A stretch of DNA of 33,312 nucleotides from positions 1-33,312 of the forward strand of contig JAHDBF010000004.1 of assembly GCA_020630525.1 (NCBI GenBank), in the 5' to 3' direction. The translations under genes and the position numbers were made by a program. The notes beneath the pieces were generated by a model. That model saw only the letters and a list, made by a program, of their open reading frames with translations. It ran no database searches and was not told the DNA's origin. Each line of letters starts with the position of its first letter. Position 1 is the first letter of the stretch. Below, one piece after another: positions 9,307 through 17,459 of this stretch. The stretch is from Saprospiraceae bacterium (GTDB lineage: Bacteria > Bacteroidota > Bacteroidia > Chitinophagales > Saprospiraceae).

Positions 9307-10176
9307 TTAGTATTTTCTATAGTTTTCTCTGTACCATATACGCCAGTCTTCCTGAGTCATTGTATTCCTAATTACAATTCTGTCATTCATTTTTGTGGCT
9401 TTGGTTTTTCCTAATTCTAAAGCATTTTTATTTACTAATTCGGCAATTCGAATTGCCTCTTTAGCACAAGATGCGTTTGGTGGAATCAGCAACAATTTAT
9501 TGATTGCCTTATCCATTTTATATTCATTACCACTATTGGCCAATATTTCTGCTTCTTGAATAATTGACGCACAAGCATATTCGGTATGGCTATTTACAAT
9601 GGCTTCTTCCATTTTTTCTTTCTCGCTTTCACAAGTTTGGATCATGTCATAATAAGACAAAAGGGAATACGCTTTTATATAATCGTTTTTATCTAATTGC
9701 TTTTGTACAATGGTGGAAACTGTAGAACAATTAGTTAGTGATTTTTCCATAAAAGAATTTATAAACATTTCTAATTTTTCATAATGTTTACTATCTCTAA
9801 TTATAGAAGTTCCTAATTTAGATTTTAAATCTTTTTCAGATTTTCCTTTACACTTAATCACTAAATCAATGTCTTCGCTTTGGACACCCTCTGCATCAAT
9901 CTTATATGTCATTACTACTTCGGAAGTTGTGTAACTATCCATTCCATTGATAACATGCATTTTACCGAAAGTAGCATTTGTAGTCAATACAAAAAATGCA
10001 CCTTCTGTTATTGAAAAATCTTTTTTTAGTCTGCTGGTTAATTTGCTTTTAACAGACTTAGCTGCATATCTATCATCTTCTATATTTATATTCCCTAGTG
10101 AAAGTGCAGGACCTGAGTCTTGACAAAAAATGAATGAACTACAAAATAAAAAACCAAGCGTCAATATATATTTCAT
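9307..10176 (-). CDS. Secreted hypothetical protein, last gene of a five-gene minus-strand operon
   Basis: 289 aa; signal peptide MKYILTLGFLFCSSFIFCQ. 10-nt gap to the upstream gene. Confidence 0.8.
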   Translation of the reverse strand: MKYILTLGFLFCSSFIFCQDSGPALSLGNINIEDDRYAAKSVKSKLTSRLKKDFSITEGAFFVLTTNATFGKMHVINGMDSYTTSEVVMTYKIDAEGVQSEDIDLVIKCKGKSEKDLKSKLGTSIIRDSKHYEKLEMFINSFMEKSLTNCSTVSTIVQKQLDKNDYIKAYSLLSYYDMIQTCESEKEKMEEAIVNSHTEYACASIIQEAEILANSGNEYKMDKAINKLLLIPPNASCAKEAIRIAELVNKNALELGKTKATKMNDRIVIRNTMTQEDWRIWYRENYRKY

Positions 10177-10186
10177 ATGGATAATT

Positions 10187-11062
10187 TTATAAACTAGAAA
10201 GTGTGATAGTAATTGCAGATCCAGTAATAGTACGGTCTACTTTTACTCCCTTTTCTTTTAAGAAATTTCTTAGTTGGATAACGAATTTAGAGATTCGGTA
10301 ATTCTTTCCTGATTCATCTTTTAGTGGCACTTTTATTTGATCAAAAACTATTTTAGTTGCACTAGAACCTTGCATATGGTAGTAATTGTTGTAGGCATTT
10401 TCTTCTACCCACTCTTCAATAATCTCTGATAAATAATATCCACTATCATCTACTTCACTATCCAGATCTAAATCTGATCCTATTTCAATTCCTACTTCCA
10501 TAGTTACTGTTTTACCATTTTCAATGATAAGATTAAACTTCTCTTGGATAGTATTTAATAAATTGTCTATTTCTGCTTCGATTGCTTTCTGCGCTAATTT
10601 CTCATAATTATCAGTCTTAAATCTTGGGCTAGTAGAAACTTTATTGGCTAGTGATTCTCCAGAAAATGCATCATAAGCAGTAAGAATACAAGTAACACTA
10701 TTACCTGAAGGACTGTAATCTCTATTGGCTTCTACCTCTATATAAATATCTGCTCCCGACATTTTGATAACTTCATCCTTTAAAGATAATTCTTGGTCTT
10801 CGGTTAATGCTTCCGAATTTTGCAATTGCTTTAACTTTGCTCTAAAATCAATGGTATTTACTCCACGCTGATCAAAAGCTTCTTTTACTTTAGTAATGGC
10901 AATTCTATTCAACTCACTATATTCATACATTTGGCGTGTACTCTGACCTTCCTTAGCAAAAGGTATTGCCATTATCGTTGGTTGAATCGTTGGTTTTTCA
11001 TCTTGAGCAATTGCGCTGAAACAAAAGAAAATACTTAAAAAAGTAAATAGTATATTTTTCAT
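10187..11062 (-). CDS. Secreted protein, tentatively DUF6175-like
   Basis: 291 aa; signal peptide MKNILFTFLSIFFCFSAIAQ followed by 'KPTIQPTIMAIPFAKEG...'. The family name is tentative. Confidence 0.75.
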   Translation of the reverse strand: MKNILFTFLSIFFCFSAIAQDEKPTIQPTIMAIPFAKEGQSTRQMYEYSELNRIAITKVKEAFDQRGVNTIDFRAKLKQLQNSEALTEDQELSLKDEVIKMSGADIYIEVEANRDYSPSGNSVTCILTAYDAFSGESLANKVSTSPRFKTDNYEKLAQKAIEAEIDNLLNTIQEKFNLIIENGKTVTMEVGIEIGSDLDLDSEVDDSGYYLSEIIEEWVEENAYNNYYHMQGSSATKIVFDQIKVPLKDESGKNYRISKFVIQLRNFLKEKGVKVDRTITGSAITITLSSL

Positions 11063-11115
11063 AATAAGGTTTATCAGTTTATAAATATTAATTTGATCTT
11101 AAAATCTATCCAAAG

Positions 11116-11568
11116 CTATAATCCAAACTTTTTTGCAGCTCCTTCTGCTTGTAGATAATTCCGCAAACTTTTTAAGTCTATTTTTATAATTTGCTCAATC
11201 ATATGTACTCCTCCAGAATTACTTGATCCGTTGGTGTAAGAATCCATAACAAACTTTGTGTATCCTTGATTCTCTAGCAGTTGTTTAAAAAGAGAAGGAT
11301 TCGCGTTTATAGCTTTAGTTTCATTTGGGATCATCGGAGATTCTTGGTTTGTGTTTGGTATTCCTTTAAAAATTAAATTTTCAAAAGCATTTCGTTCTGC
11401 GTGATAAGCAGCTTTACCTAATGACTCACCGCGTGCTTGACTACTCAAAACTACAATGGAATTTTCGTGACTTACTGCATTTACTTCTCCTGTTCTTTGA
11501 TAAGGAATTATAGTTTTACTACATCCTATCGCTATTAAAAGAGTAAACATAACTATTAGTATTCTCAT
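11116..11568 (-). CDS. Small lipoprotein, LPP20/FlgP-like
   Basis: 150 aa; lipobox 'LLIAIGCSK'. 'SQARGESLGKAAYHAERNAFENLIFKGIPN' resembles the Ala-rich amphipathic helix plus 'LLFxGIP' of Bacteroidota LPP20-like proteins. Confidence 0.75.
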   Translation of the reverse strand: MRILIVMFTLLIAIGCSKTIIPYQRTGEVNAVSHENSIVVLSSQARGESLGKAAYHAERNAFENLIFKGIPNTNQESPMIPNETKAINANPSLFKQLLENQGYTKFVMDSYTNGSSNSGGVHMIEQIIKIDLKSLRNYLQAEGAAKKFGL

Positions 11569-11577
11569 TTTGGTATA

Positions 11578-13206
11578 TTAAATTTTAACTATAAATTTTA
11601 TTTTTTCATTTGCTTGAATAGCCTGATACAGTTCTTTTTCGCCTTTGGATATTTTTATGTTAGCTATGGATTCGGTCAATTTTTTTCCGACAAAAGCCTT
11701 ACCTATTTCTTCTTCTCTAGTGATTGATCTTCCGCCTACTTGTTCTTCTTTTAATATAACAATTCTAAAAGTTGCAATATTATCAAAGCTAAAAGGACTA
11801 TAGGCAAGAATCTTTTGCACTTTACCTTTTTTCTCTTTTAATATTTCTAAAATCTTGATGTTCTCATCCATAATATCCATACATAGATTTATGGTTTCTG
11901 GACCACCTGTAGACCCTAGTAAGTTTGCGATTCCCTTACTTTCTTTTTTATTCATTTGAGAAACTCTGCCAGTGGTAACATCTGTCGCTTTCATTCCAGC
12001 TTTAGTTTTTTCAAATAAATAATTAACTCCTTCTTGTTTATCTTGAATTGCAGACATATCGAAATCGATAAACTTTTCATCAGTGTATTGACTTGTAAAA
12101 TATCTAGTTGGACCATCAAAATTTCTTTCAATAACCTTGATGCTTGAAAGTCCCAGTAATATTTTTTCTAAATATTTATTACACATAAAACAATCACCTT
12201 TGATCTGTGCTCTTTTTATTTCTCTTTCTCCTTGATTTGCCCGTTTTATTAAGTTTGTGTTTCTAACAAAAACAACATCATCATTAGCTTCTAATGCCTC
12301 AGCTATTTTATTTTTAGAAAACAAGATTGGCTTTACCATAGTCTGATCTGCCGTAACTTCTTTGGCAATGATATATCCTATTCTGTCATAATGTTGAAAT
12401 TCTCCAAATTTGACTTTTCGAAAAACTTCTAGTAATTCATTTTTAACCAAATTTTCACTGGCGTTAGCATCTATATAAAATTCCTTTAACTTGCCTTTAC
12501 TATTCAAATCATAGTTAACCATTTTCCATAATCGCTCATCATCTTTCGATTTTAGAAAACTTGCGATGGAGCTCATATCTGCTCCCACATTTTCTGCAAC
12601 TTCAGTATAATGATTTACAATTTTTGCATTATATTCTTTATTGATTTTCTTCATTATTGCTTTGAAAGAATCGGAATTGTTTTTCTGTAGCTTTTTTGGA
12701 TTCTTACTACCGAAATAATCTTTGAAATTTTTAATTTCTAATTTTGAACCCAATTCGTAAGTTTTTGTATCTAGTGATTTTGATGCTAGGACTTCAGAAG
12801 TTGCCAAATCCACAACTTTATACATAGGTCTTGCTCCTATGTTATAATCTAAATACATATTGGTCACCTTACCAGTTGTATCTACTTTAAAGCTAGGAGT
12901 ACATATTTCATTCCACTGCAAATTAGTTACAAAGTTAATCGCTGTTGTAATCGGTTGTTCCGCTCGCGAACTATCATTGTATTCTTCCAATGGAATTGGA
13001 GCACTTTCAGGATCTCCATTCCAGCTATAGAAATCTGTATAAATTGGTTTCTGTTTATTATACTTTTCATGAAATTTCTTCAACAGAATTTTGTCATACT
13101 TTTCTCCTACTTCTTCTGAGTTTAAGAGAATAGCAGATCCAAAATTTTGGGCGCTGATAGATTGGCTACTAAATAATATTAGAATAGCAAAAAGGAATTG
13201 TTTCAT
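11578..13206 (-). CDS. Secreted protein; C-terminal ~200 aa related to the neighbouring CsgG-like protein
   Basis: 542 aa; signal peptide MKQFLFAILILFSSQSISAQ. C-terminal 'FRIVILKEEQVGGRSITREEEIGKAFV' aligns with the 255-aa neighbour's 'YDIYILSEEKVGNRIIERKDIIGTAKI'. Confidence 0.82.
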   Translation of the reverse strand: MKQFLFAILILFSSQSISAQNFGSAILLNSEEVGEKYDKILLKKFHEKYNKQKPIYTDFYSWNGDPESAPIPLEEYNDSSRAEQPITTAINFVTNLQWNEICTPSFKVDTTGKVTNMYLDYNIGARPMYKVVDLATSEVLASKSLDTKTYELGSKLEIKNFKDYFGSKNPKKLQKNNSDSFKAIMKKINKEYNAKIVNHYTEVAENVGADMSSIASFLKSKDDERLWKMVNYDLNSKGKLKEFYIDANASENLVKNELLEVFRKVKFGEFQHYDRIGYIIAKEVTADQTMVKPILFSKNKIAEALEANDDVVFVRNTNLIKRANQGEREIKRAQIKGDCFMCNKYLEKILLGLSSIKVIERNFDGPTRYFTSQYTDEKFIDFDMSAIQDKQEGVNYLFEKTKAGMKATDVTTGRVSQMNKKESKGIANLLGSTGGPETINLCMDIMDENIKILEILKEKKGKVQKILAYSPFSFDNIATFRIVILKEEQVGGRSITREEEIGKAFVGKKLTESIANIKISKGEKELYQAIQANEKIKFIVKI

Positions 13207-13221
13207 ATTTAATTTTATTGG

Positions 13222-13989
13222 TTATTTACTTAATGATCCATAAAGCTGCTTTCCGCTATTTAATGCAGCATTTATTTCTTCTCCCCCATTATTTACTTTT
13301 AATGTTGAGAAGTTACCATCTTGAACTTCGGAAATTTTTGCGGTTCCTATTATGTCTTTTCTTTCGATAATTCTATTTCCTACTTTTTCCTCCGAAAGAA
13401 TATAGATGTCATATTTATCATCCTTTTTTGCTCTTTGGTTATACCCTATGGCAAACAACAACTCTTTAGCCGCAGCTTTCTTCTTTTTATCAATACATCT
13501 TAGGACTTCATACCTAATTTCAAAACAATTAATATTAATCTTATCGACAATTTTATTTATTGAAGCCTTCATGTCCTTTGGTGTACCAAGAATGCTTTTC
13601 TTAAGTTCAACTGACTCTTCTGAAATTACTGTTCCTTTTGCTACATCATAAACTTTTACAGACAACAACTTGTCTTTCTTATAATACTTTGGATAGTAAC
13701 AATAATCAAAGCCTTCTTGCGCTCCTTGTGCTACAATATATCCATCAATAAATTCTTCAGACTTTTGACGATCTTGTTCATCTGCAATTAATTGACTATT
13801 TACTTTATCAATTACAATAAATCTATCATCACTAGCATAAAAACTTACAATATAACTACTAACATCATCCAATAAACTAGAAGAAGAAGGGTCTCGCTCA
13901 ACATCATAAATAGCGATTCTATGCTGACCTAATAAAGACGTTGTACAAAATAAAAATATCAAGAAAGTAAAGATTCTCATAGCTTTCAT
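13222..13989 (-). CDS. Secreted CsgG/curli-assembly-like protein, first gene of the operon
   Basis: 255 aa; signal peptide ...FCTTSLLGQ then 'HRIAIYDVERD...SYIVSFYASDDRFIVIDKVNSQLIADEQDRQKSEEFIDGYIVAQGAQEGFDYCYYPKYYKKDKLLSVKVYDVAKGTVI'. This resembles the CsgG-fold order: R-x-V-V-D-R, then E-x-x-x-Q, then G-x-x-x-G-A-d-y, then a duct strand. Confidence 0.72.
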   Translation of the reverse strand: MKAMRIFTFLIFLFCTTSLLGQHRIAIYDVERDPSSSSLLDDVSSYIVSFYASDDRFIVIDKVNSQLIADEQDRQKSEEFIDGYIVAQGAQEGFDYCYYPKYYKKDKLLSVKVYDVAKGTVISEESVELKKSILGTPKDMKASINKIVDKININCFEIRYEVLRCIDKKKKAAAKELLFAIGYNQRAKKDDKYDIYILSEEKVGNRIIERKDIIGTAKISEVQDGNFSTLKVNNGGEEINAALNSGKQLYGSLSK

Positions 13990-14256
13990 TTAATTAATTA
14001 AAAATCAAAAATAACTAAAAATTCAAAAAATTCTGTGCTGCTAACTTAAATGCAATGATAATGAAATTAATTTTGGGACATTCTAGAGTTTGTTTAATGA
14101 TTTTGTGTGAAAAATATTCATTAATAAGAATCAATAAATAGTGTTTTATGACCTGTTTTATTTAGATAAAAGGCTATAAAATATTGAGTCATCATTCACA
14201 ACATTAGTACATGCTCCATTAAGATTATTAATTTTTTATTGTCAAATCAATAAGAA

Positions 14257-14292
14257 TAAAAGCCCGCCAAATTTATTTTGACGGGCTTTTTT
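14257..14292 (-). terminator. Rho-independent terminator for the minus-strand haloperoxidase-like gene
   Basis: aaaagcccgccaaatttattttgacgggctttttt. In the minus-strand transcript the variant position pairs as G-U; in the plus-strand transcript it would be a C-A mismatch. Confidence 0.85.
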
Positions 14293-14314
14293 ACTTCTAT
14301 TACTAAGAAAAATA

Positions 14315-15784
14315 TTAATTTCCTTCAGATAAATTCAATTGATTAACAGCAGCAGCAATTTCATACCCCAATCGTAATCCTTCAGTACAATCCATTTTAA
14401 TATGTACACCCAATGGTATTCTAGAGTATCCATTTTCATCTGCCATCTCCCTGAAGTTTGTAAAACTTCTTGGACTTCCCAAAAATTCAGTTCTACCTTC
14501 ATGAGTTCTGTCTACAAAATCTACTTGCTCACCAAAGTAATCTATAAATATCCCTGCAGCTGCAGAAGCAAAGCAAGAATGTCCCGAAGGGTAACCTGGA
14601 AAACTTGGATTTGGCCAATAGATTAGTCTATACAAATTGGTCTGGAAATCTGGATCTATAAATTCATGAATATAATTACTCGGTCTCATTACCATATAAT
14701 CATACTTATACTTCCAAGTTGCCACGGCCGCATCATTTAATGAAAACCCAAGTTTTAAAAATGTGACTATAGCATCTTGGAGATTTATTTCATATTGATT
14801 TCCCAATTGACTCAATATTGAAACTTGCCTCATCGGTGGACTCATCATCAAGCCTTCTACGTCATCGCTCCAAAATTCTGCAATATGTAATTGCTCTCCC
14901 TGTGTCACCTTCGCTTCATTATTTACTTCCAAAACTTCAAGCATCTGTTGATAGTAAGGACTATTTGGGTTTTCACTATATGGGATGGGTGCTACTGTTG
15001 TAGTTTGTTCTGGTGCAATAGCAAACGTTCTTACGGATTTCCAATATGGAAATAAAGCTCTTTCAGGATCTGCCGAGTAAGTCCAATATCCATCTCCAGT
15101 AGGCGGCTCATAAGACAATGGTTGTGGTTCCTGTATTTGCACTTCTGCTGCTGCATCCGTCTTACTGAATGCAATTATACTTTTAGCAACTTGTTCTCCC
15201 CAATCCTTAGATTCGCGTCTCTCTCTACTTGATAAATTTTGACTTAATACAGATTCATTCTGACTTTTTAATAGGTTGATCTTTTTCCGTAAATCGCTAG
15301 GAATATTTAGTATGAAATGATCAATGGATCGAGCCATTGATGTGTTGATTGCTAATTCCCATTGAACATCTCTGAAATCTCGATTTCGAGGAATATTTAA
15401 ATCTTCAAATCTATTTTCATTTGAATTAAAGTCATCCATTCCTGGAACTCCAGTTTCATAAGCTGTCAAATAAATATATGCAATTGCTCGTGCAGTAGCA
15501 TTAGGCCTCATTCCAGTAGAATATCTATCTAACTCCATCAACAATTCAGTCCAACTTTCTAAAATATCATTATTAAGTTCTGCCACTGGAGTTCCTGCTC
15601 TATCATTTCCATTTTCAGGTCGATTTCCATGTCCTCCTCTCAATGTCAATAAGCTAAAATCTAATTGCTCCTCAACTAAATCTGTATTGGAATGATCTAC
15701 AAGAGAATTATCTTCTGAACAAGATTGAAAAAATAATCCTAAACTTAATACTATAATTAATATCCAATAATTTGTTTTACGCAT
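14315..15784 (-). CDS. Vanadium-dependent haloperoxidase / PAP2-superfamily lipoprotein
   Basis: 489 aa; lipobox 'LGLFFQSCSED'. 'KYDYMVMRPSNYI', 'GYPSGHSCFASAAAGIF' and 'SRIPLGVHIKMDCTEGLRLG' match the K..R, PSGH and SRxxxGxHxxxD active-site motifs. Confidence 0.88.
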   Translation of the reverse strand: MRKTNYWILIIVLSLGLFFQSCSEDNSLVDHSNTDLVEEQLDFSLLTLRGGHGNRPENGNDRAGTPVAELNNDILESWTELLMELDRYSTGMRPNATARAIAYIYLTAYETGVPGMDDFNSNENRFEDLNIPRNRDFRDVQWELAINTSMARSIDHFILNIPSDLRKKINLLKSQNESVLSQNLSSRERRESKDWGEQVAKSIIAFSKTDAAAEVQIQEPQPLSYEPPTGDGYWTYSADPERALFPYWKSVRTFAIAPEQTTTVAPIPYSENPNSPYYQQMLEVLEVNNEAKVTQGEQLHIAEFWSDDVEGLMMSPPMRQVSILSQLGNQYEINLQDAIVTFLKLGFSLNDAAVATWKYKYDYMVMRPSNYIHEFIDPDFQTNLYRLIYWPNPSFPGYPSGHSCFASAAAGIFIDYFGEQVDFVDRTHEGRTEFLGSPRSFTNFREMADENGYSRIPLGVHIKMDCTEGLRLGYEIAAAVNQLNLSEGN

Positions 15785-15950
15785 CTGAATGGTTTTAAAT
15801 ATTATGAAATGTTAAGAATTTATATTGCATAAATAAATCATAGAATTGTACGGCCGATATTTTCTAAATTGATTTATATTATTTCCGCAATTATGATAAA
15901 GACCGATGAACTAAAAAAAGACCTACCCATTCATAATAAAAAAATATTTT

Positions 15951-15981
15951 TCTTCTGTCCTTAATGAAAATGCTACCTTCG
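15951..15981 (+). promoter_or_regulatory. Candidate Bacteroidota-type promoter upstream of the ECF sigma gene
   Basis: TACCTTCG (15974-15981) is close to the TAnnTTTG -7 element. A weak CTG (15955-15957) stands in for the -33 TTG. Confidence 0.25.
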
Positions 15982-16004
15982 TAATTCTATAAAAAACAAA
16001 AGGA

Positions 16005-16514
16005 ATGTCTACACATCCGCTTTGTCAAGAACAAACATTTTCTACCATTTTTCGTACGTACGCTGATACGGTTTTCAATTTTGTATATTATAAATCTGGA
16101 GATAAAGAACAAGCCAAAGACATCACACAAGAAGCATTTATGAAACTTTGGCAAAACTGTGCCTCAGTAACACTTGAATCTGCAAAGGGCTATGTATTTA
16201 TGACTGCAAGAAATAAAATGTTCAACAATTTTGAACATAAAAAAGTACAATTAAAATTTGCCAATCTCAACCATTCTGAACGAACAAACGAAAACCCAGA
16301 ATTTATTCTAGAAGTTAAAGAGTTACATCAAAAGATTGAAGAAGCAATTTCTAATTTACCAGAAAAGCAAAGAATCGTATTTTTACTAAGTAGAATAGAT
16401 AAACTGACATATAAAGAGATTGCAAAAATCTTAGACATAAGTAAGCAAGCGGTCGAGAAAAGAATTTATAATGCACTAGATACTATGAGAAAAATAAATA
16501 AAAACATTCGATAA
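16005..16514 (+). CDS. ECF-family RNA polymerase sigma-70 factor
   Basis: 169 aa; region 2 'FRTYADTVFNFVYYKSGDKEQAKDITQEAFMKLWQN', region 4 'ISNLPEKQRIVFLLSRIDKLTYKEIAKILDISKQAVEKRIYNALDTMRK'. Confidence 0.95.
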   Translation: MSTHPLCQEQTFSTIFRTYADTVFNFVYYKSGDKEQAKDITQEAFMKLWQNCASVTLESAKGYVFMTARNKMFNNFEHKKVQLKFANLNHSERTNENPEFILEVKELHQKIEEAISNLPEKQRIVFLLSRIDKLTYKEIAKILDISKQAVEKRIYNALDTMRKINKNIR

Positions 16515-16581
16515 AGTAGGTTATTTCTACACATAACTGTCTTTAAAATGTATTCCAAATAATGTCAAATATTCTAAAATA

Positions 16582-17454
16582 ATGATACATGATAAGATGC
16601 TACACAAGTGGTATAATAATACATTAACCGAAGATGAATTGAAAGAATTTAAATTAAGAGATGAATATGATGATCTAGTTAAAATAAAAGAAAATACTGA
16701 TCACCTTGAAACTCCTACATTTGATAAAGAAAAAATGTTGACTGCAATATTAAATGATTCTACTAAAAATAAACCGTCTAATGTCATCAAATTACATTGG
16801 TTTAAATATGCTGCTGCAATTACAATCTTAATTGCCTCAACTATTTTCTTTTGGCCAAATGATAAAATTACAAAGTTCAATACAAGTCACGGTGATTATG
16901 TCTCAGCAGAGTTTCCAGACAACTCTATTTTTGAACTACAAGGAAACAGTTCCTTGAAATTTGATAAAGAAACCTGGAGTCAAAAAAGAATAGTATTCCT
17001 TGAAGGAAATGCAATATTTGAAGTGGTAAAAGGACCTGAGTTTTTAGTAAAAACTCAAAATGGTGATGTACGTGTTCTAGGAACAAAATTCGAAGTAAAT
17101 GAAAGCATGGATACATTAGAAGTGAGCTGTTACGAAGGTAATGTAGAGGTGAATATATTCACAAAAAAAATAACAGAACAACTTTTGGCAAATGAAAAAC
17201 TATTATCAGTAGGCGAATCCACTATAATCCAAAAATCAGAATTGGTAAAACTAAAAAGTGTTACTTTAAATCAATTAATACAAGAATTACAACAGACTTT
17301 TGATGTTATTATTAACAAATCAAATATTAATATAAACGAAAAGCTAAGTTGCAATTTCCAAAAACAAAACTTAGCCAATGCCTTAGAGACAAGTATAAAA
17401 ACATTAGGAATAAATTATTCAATAGAAAATAACACAGTCACTCTAACCAAATAA
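16582..17454 (+). CDS. FecR-family anti-sigma / signal transducer with C-terminal DUF4974/STN-like domain
   Basis: 290 aa; single TM 'FKYAAAITILIASTIFFWP'. FecR core 'DYVSAEFPDNSIFELQGNSSLKFDKETWSQKRIVFLEGNAIFEV...FLVKTQNGDVRVLGTKFEV'. C-terminal 'VTLNQLIQELQQTFDVIINKSNININEKLSCNFQKQNLANALE'. Confidence 0.95.
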   Translation: MIHDKMLHKWYNNTLTEDELKEFKLRDEYDDLVKIKENTDHLETPTFDKEKMLTAILNDSTKNKPSNVIKLHWFKYAAAITILIASTIFFWPNDKITKFNTSHGDYVSAEFPDNSIFELQGNSSLKFDKETWSQKRIVFLEGNAIFEVVKGPEFLVKTQNGDVRVLGTKFEVNESMDTLEVSCYEGNVEVNIFTKKITEQLLANEKLLSVGESTIIQKSELVKLKSVTLNQLIQELQQTFDVIINKSNININEKLSCNFQKQNLANALETSIKTLGINYSIENNTVTLTK

Positions 17455-17459
17455 AAATA

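Noticed and set aside
13321-13651. Plus-strand ORFs of 60 and 81 aa
   Set aside because: Antisense to the well-supported 255-aa secreted protein, with no domain features.
14006-14013. Minus-strand TATTTTTG as a -7 element for the five-gene operon
   Set aside because: Matches TAnnTTTG, but no TTG lies at the expected 17-23 nt spacing and the region is A/T-rich enough for chance matches.
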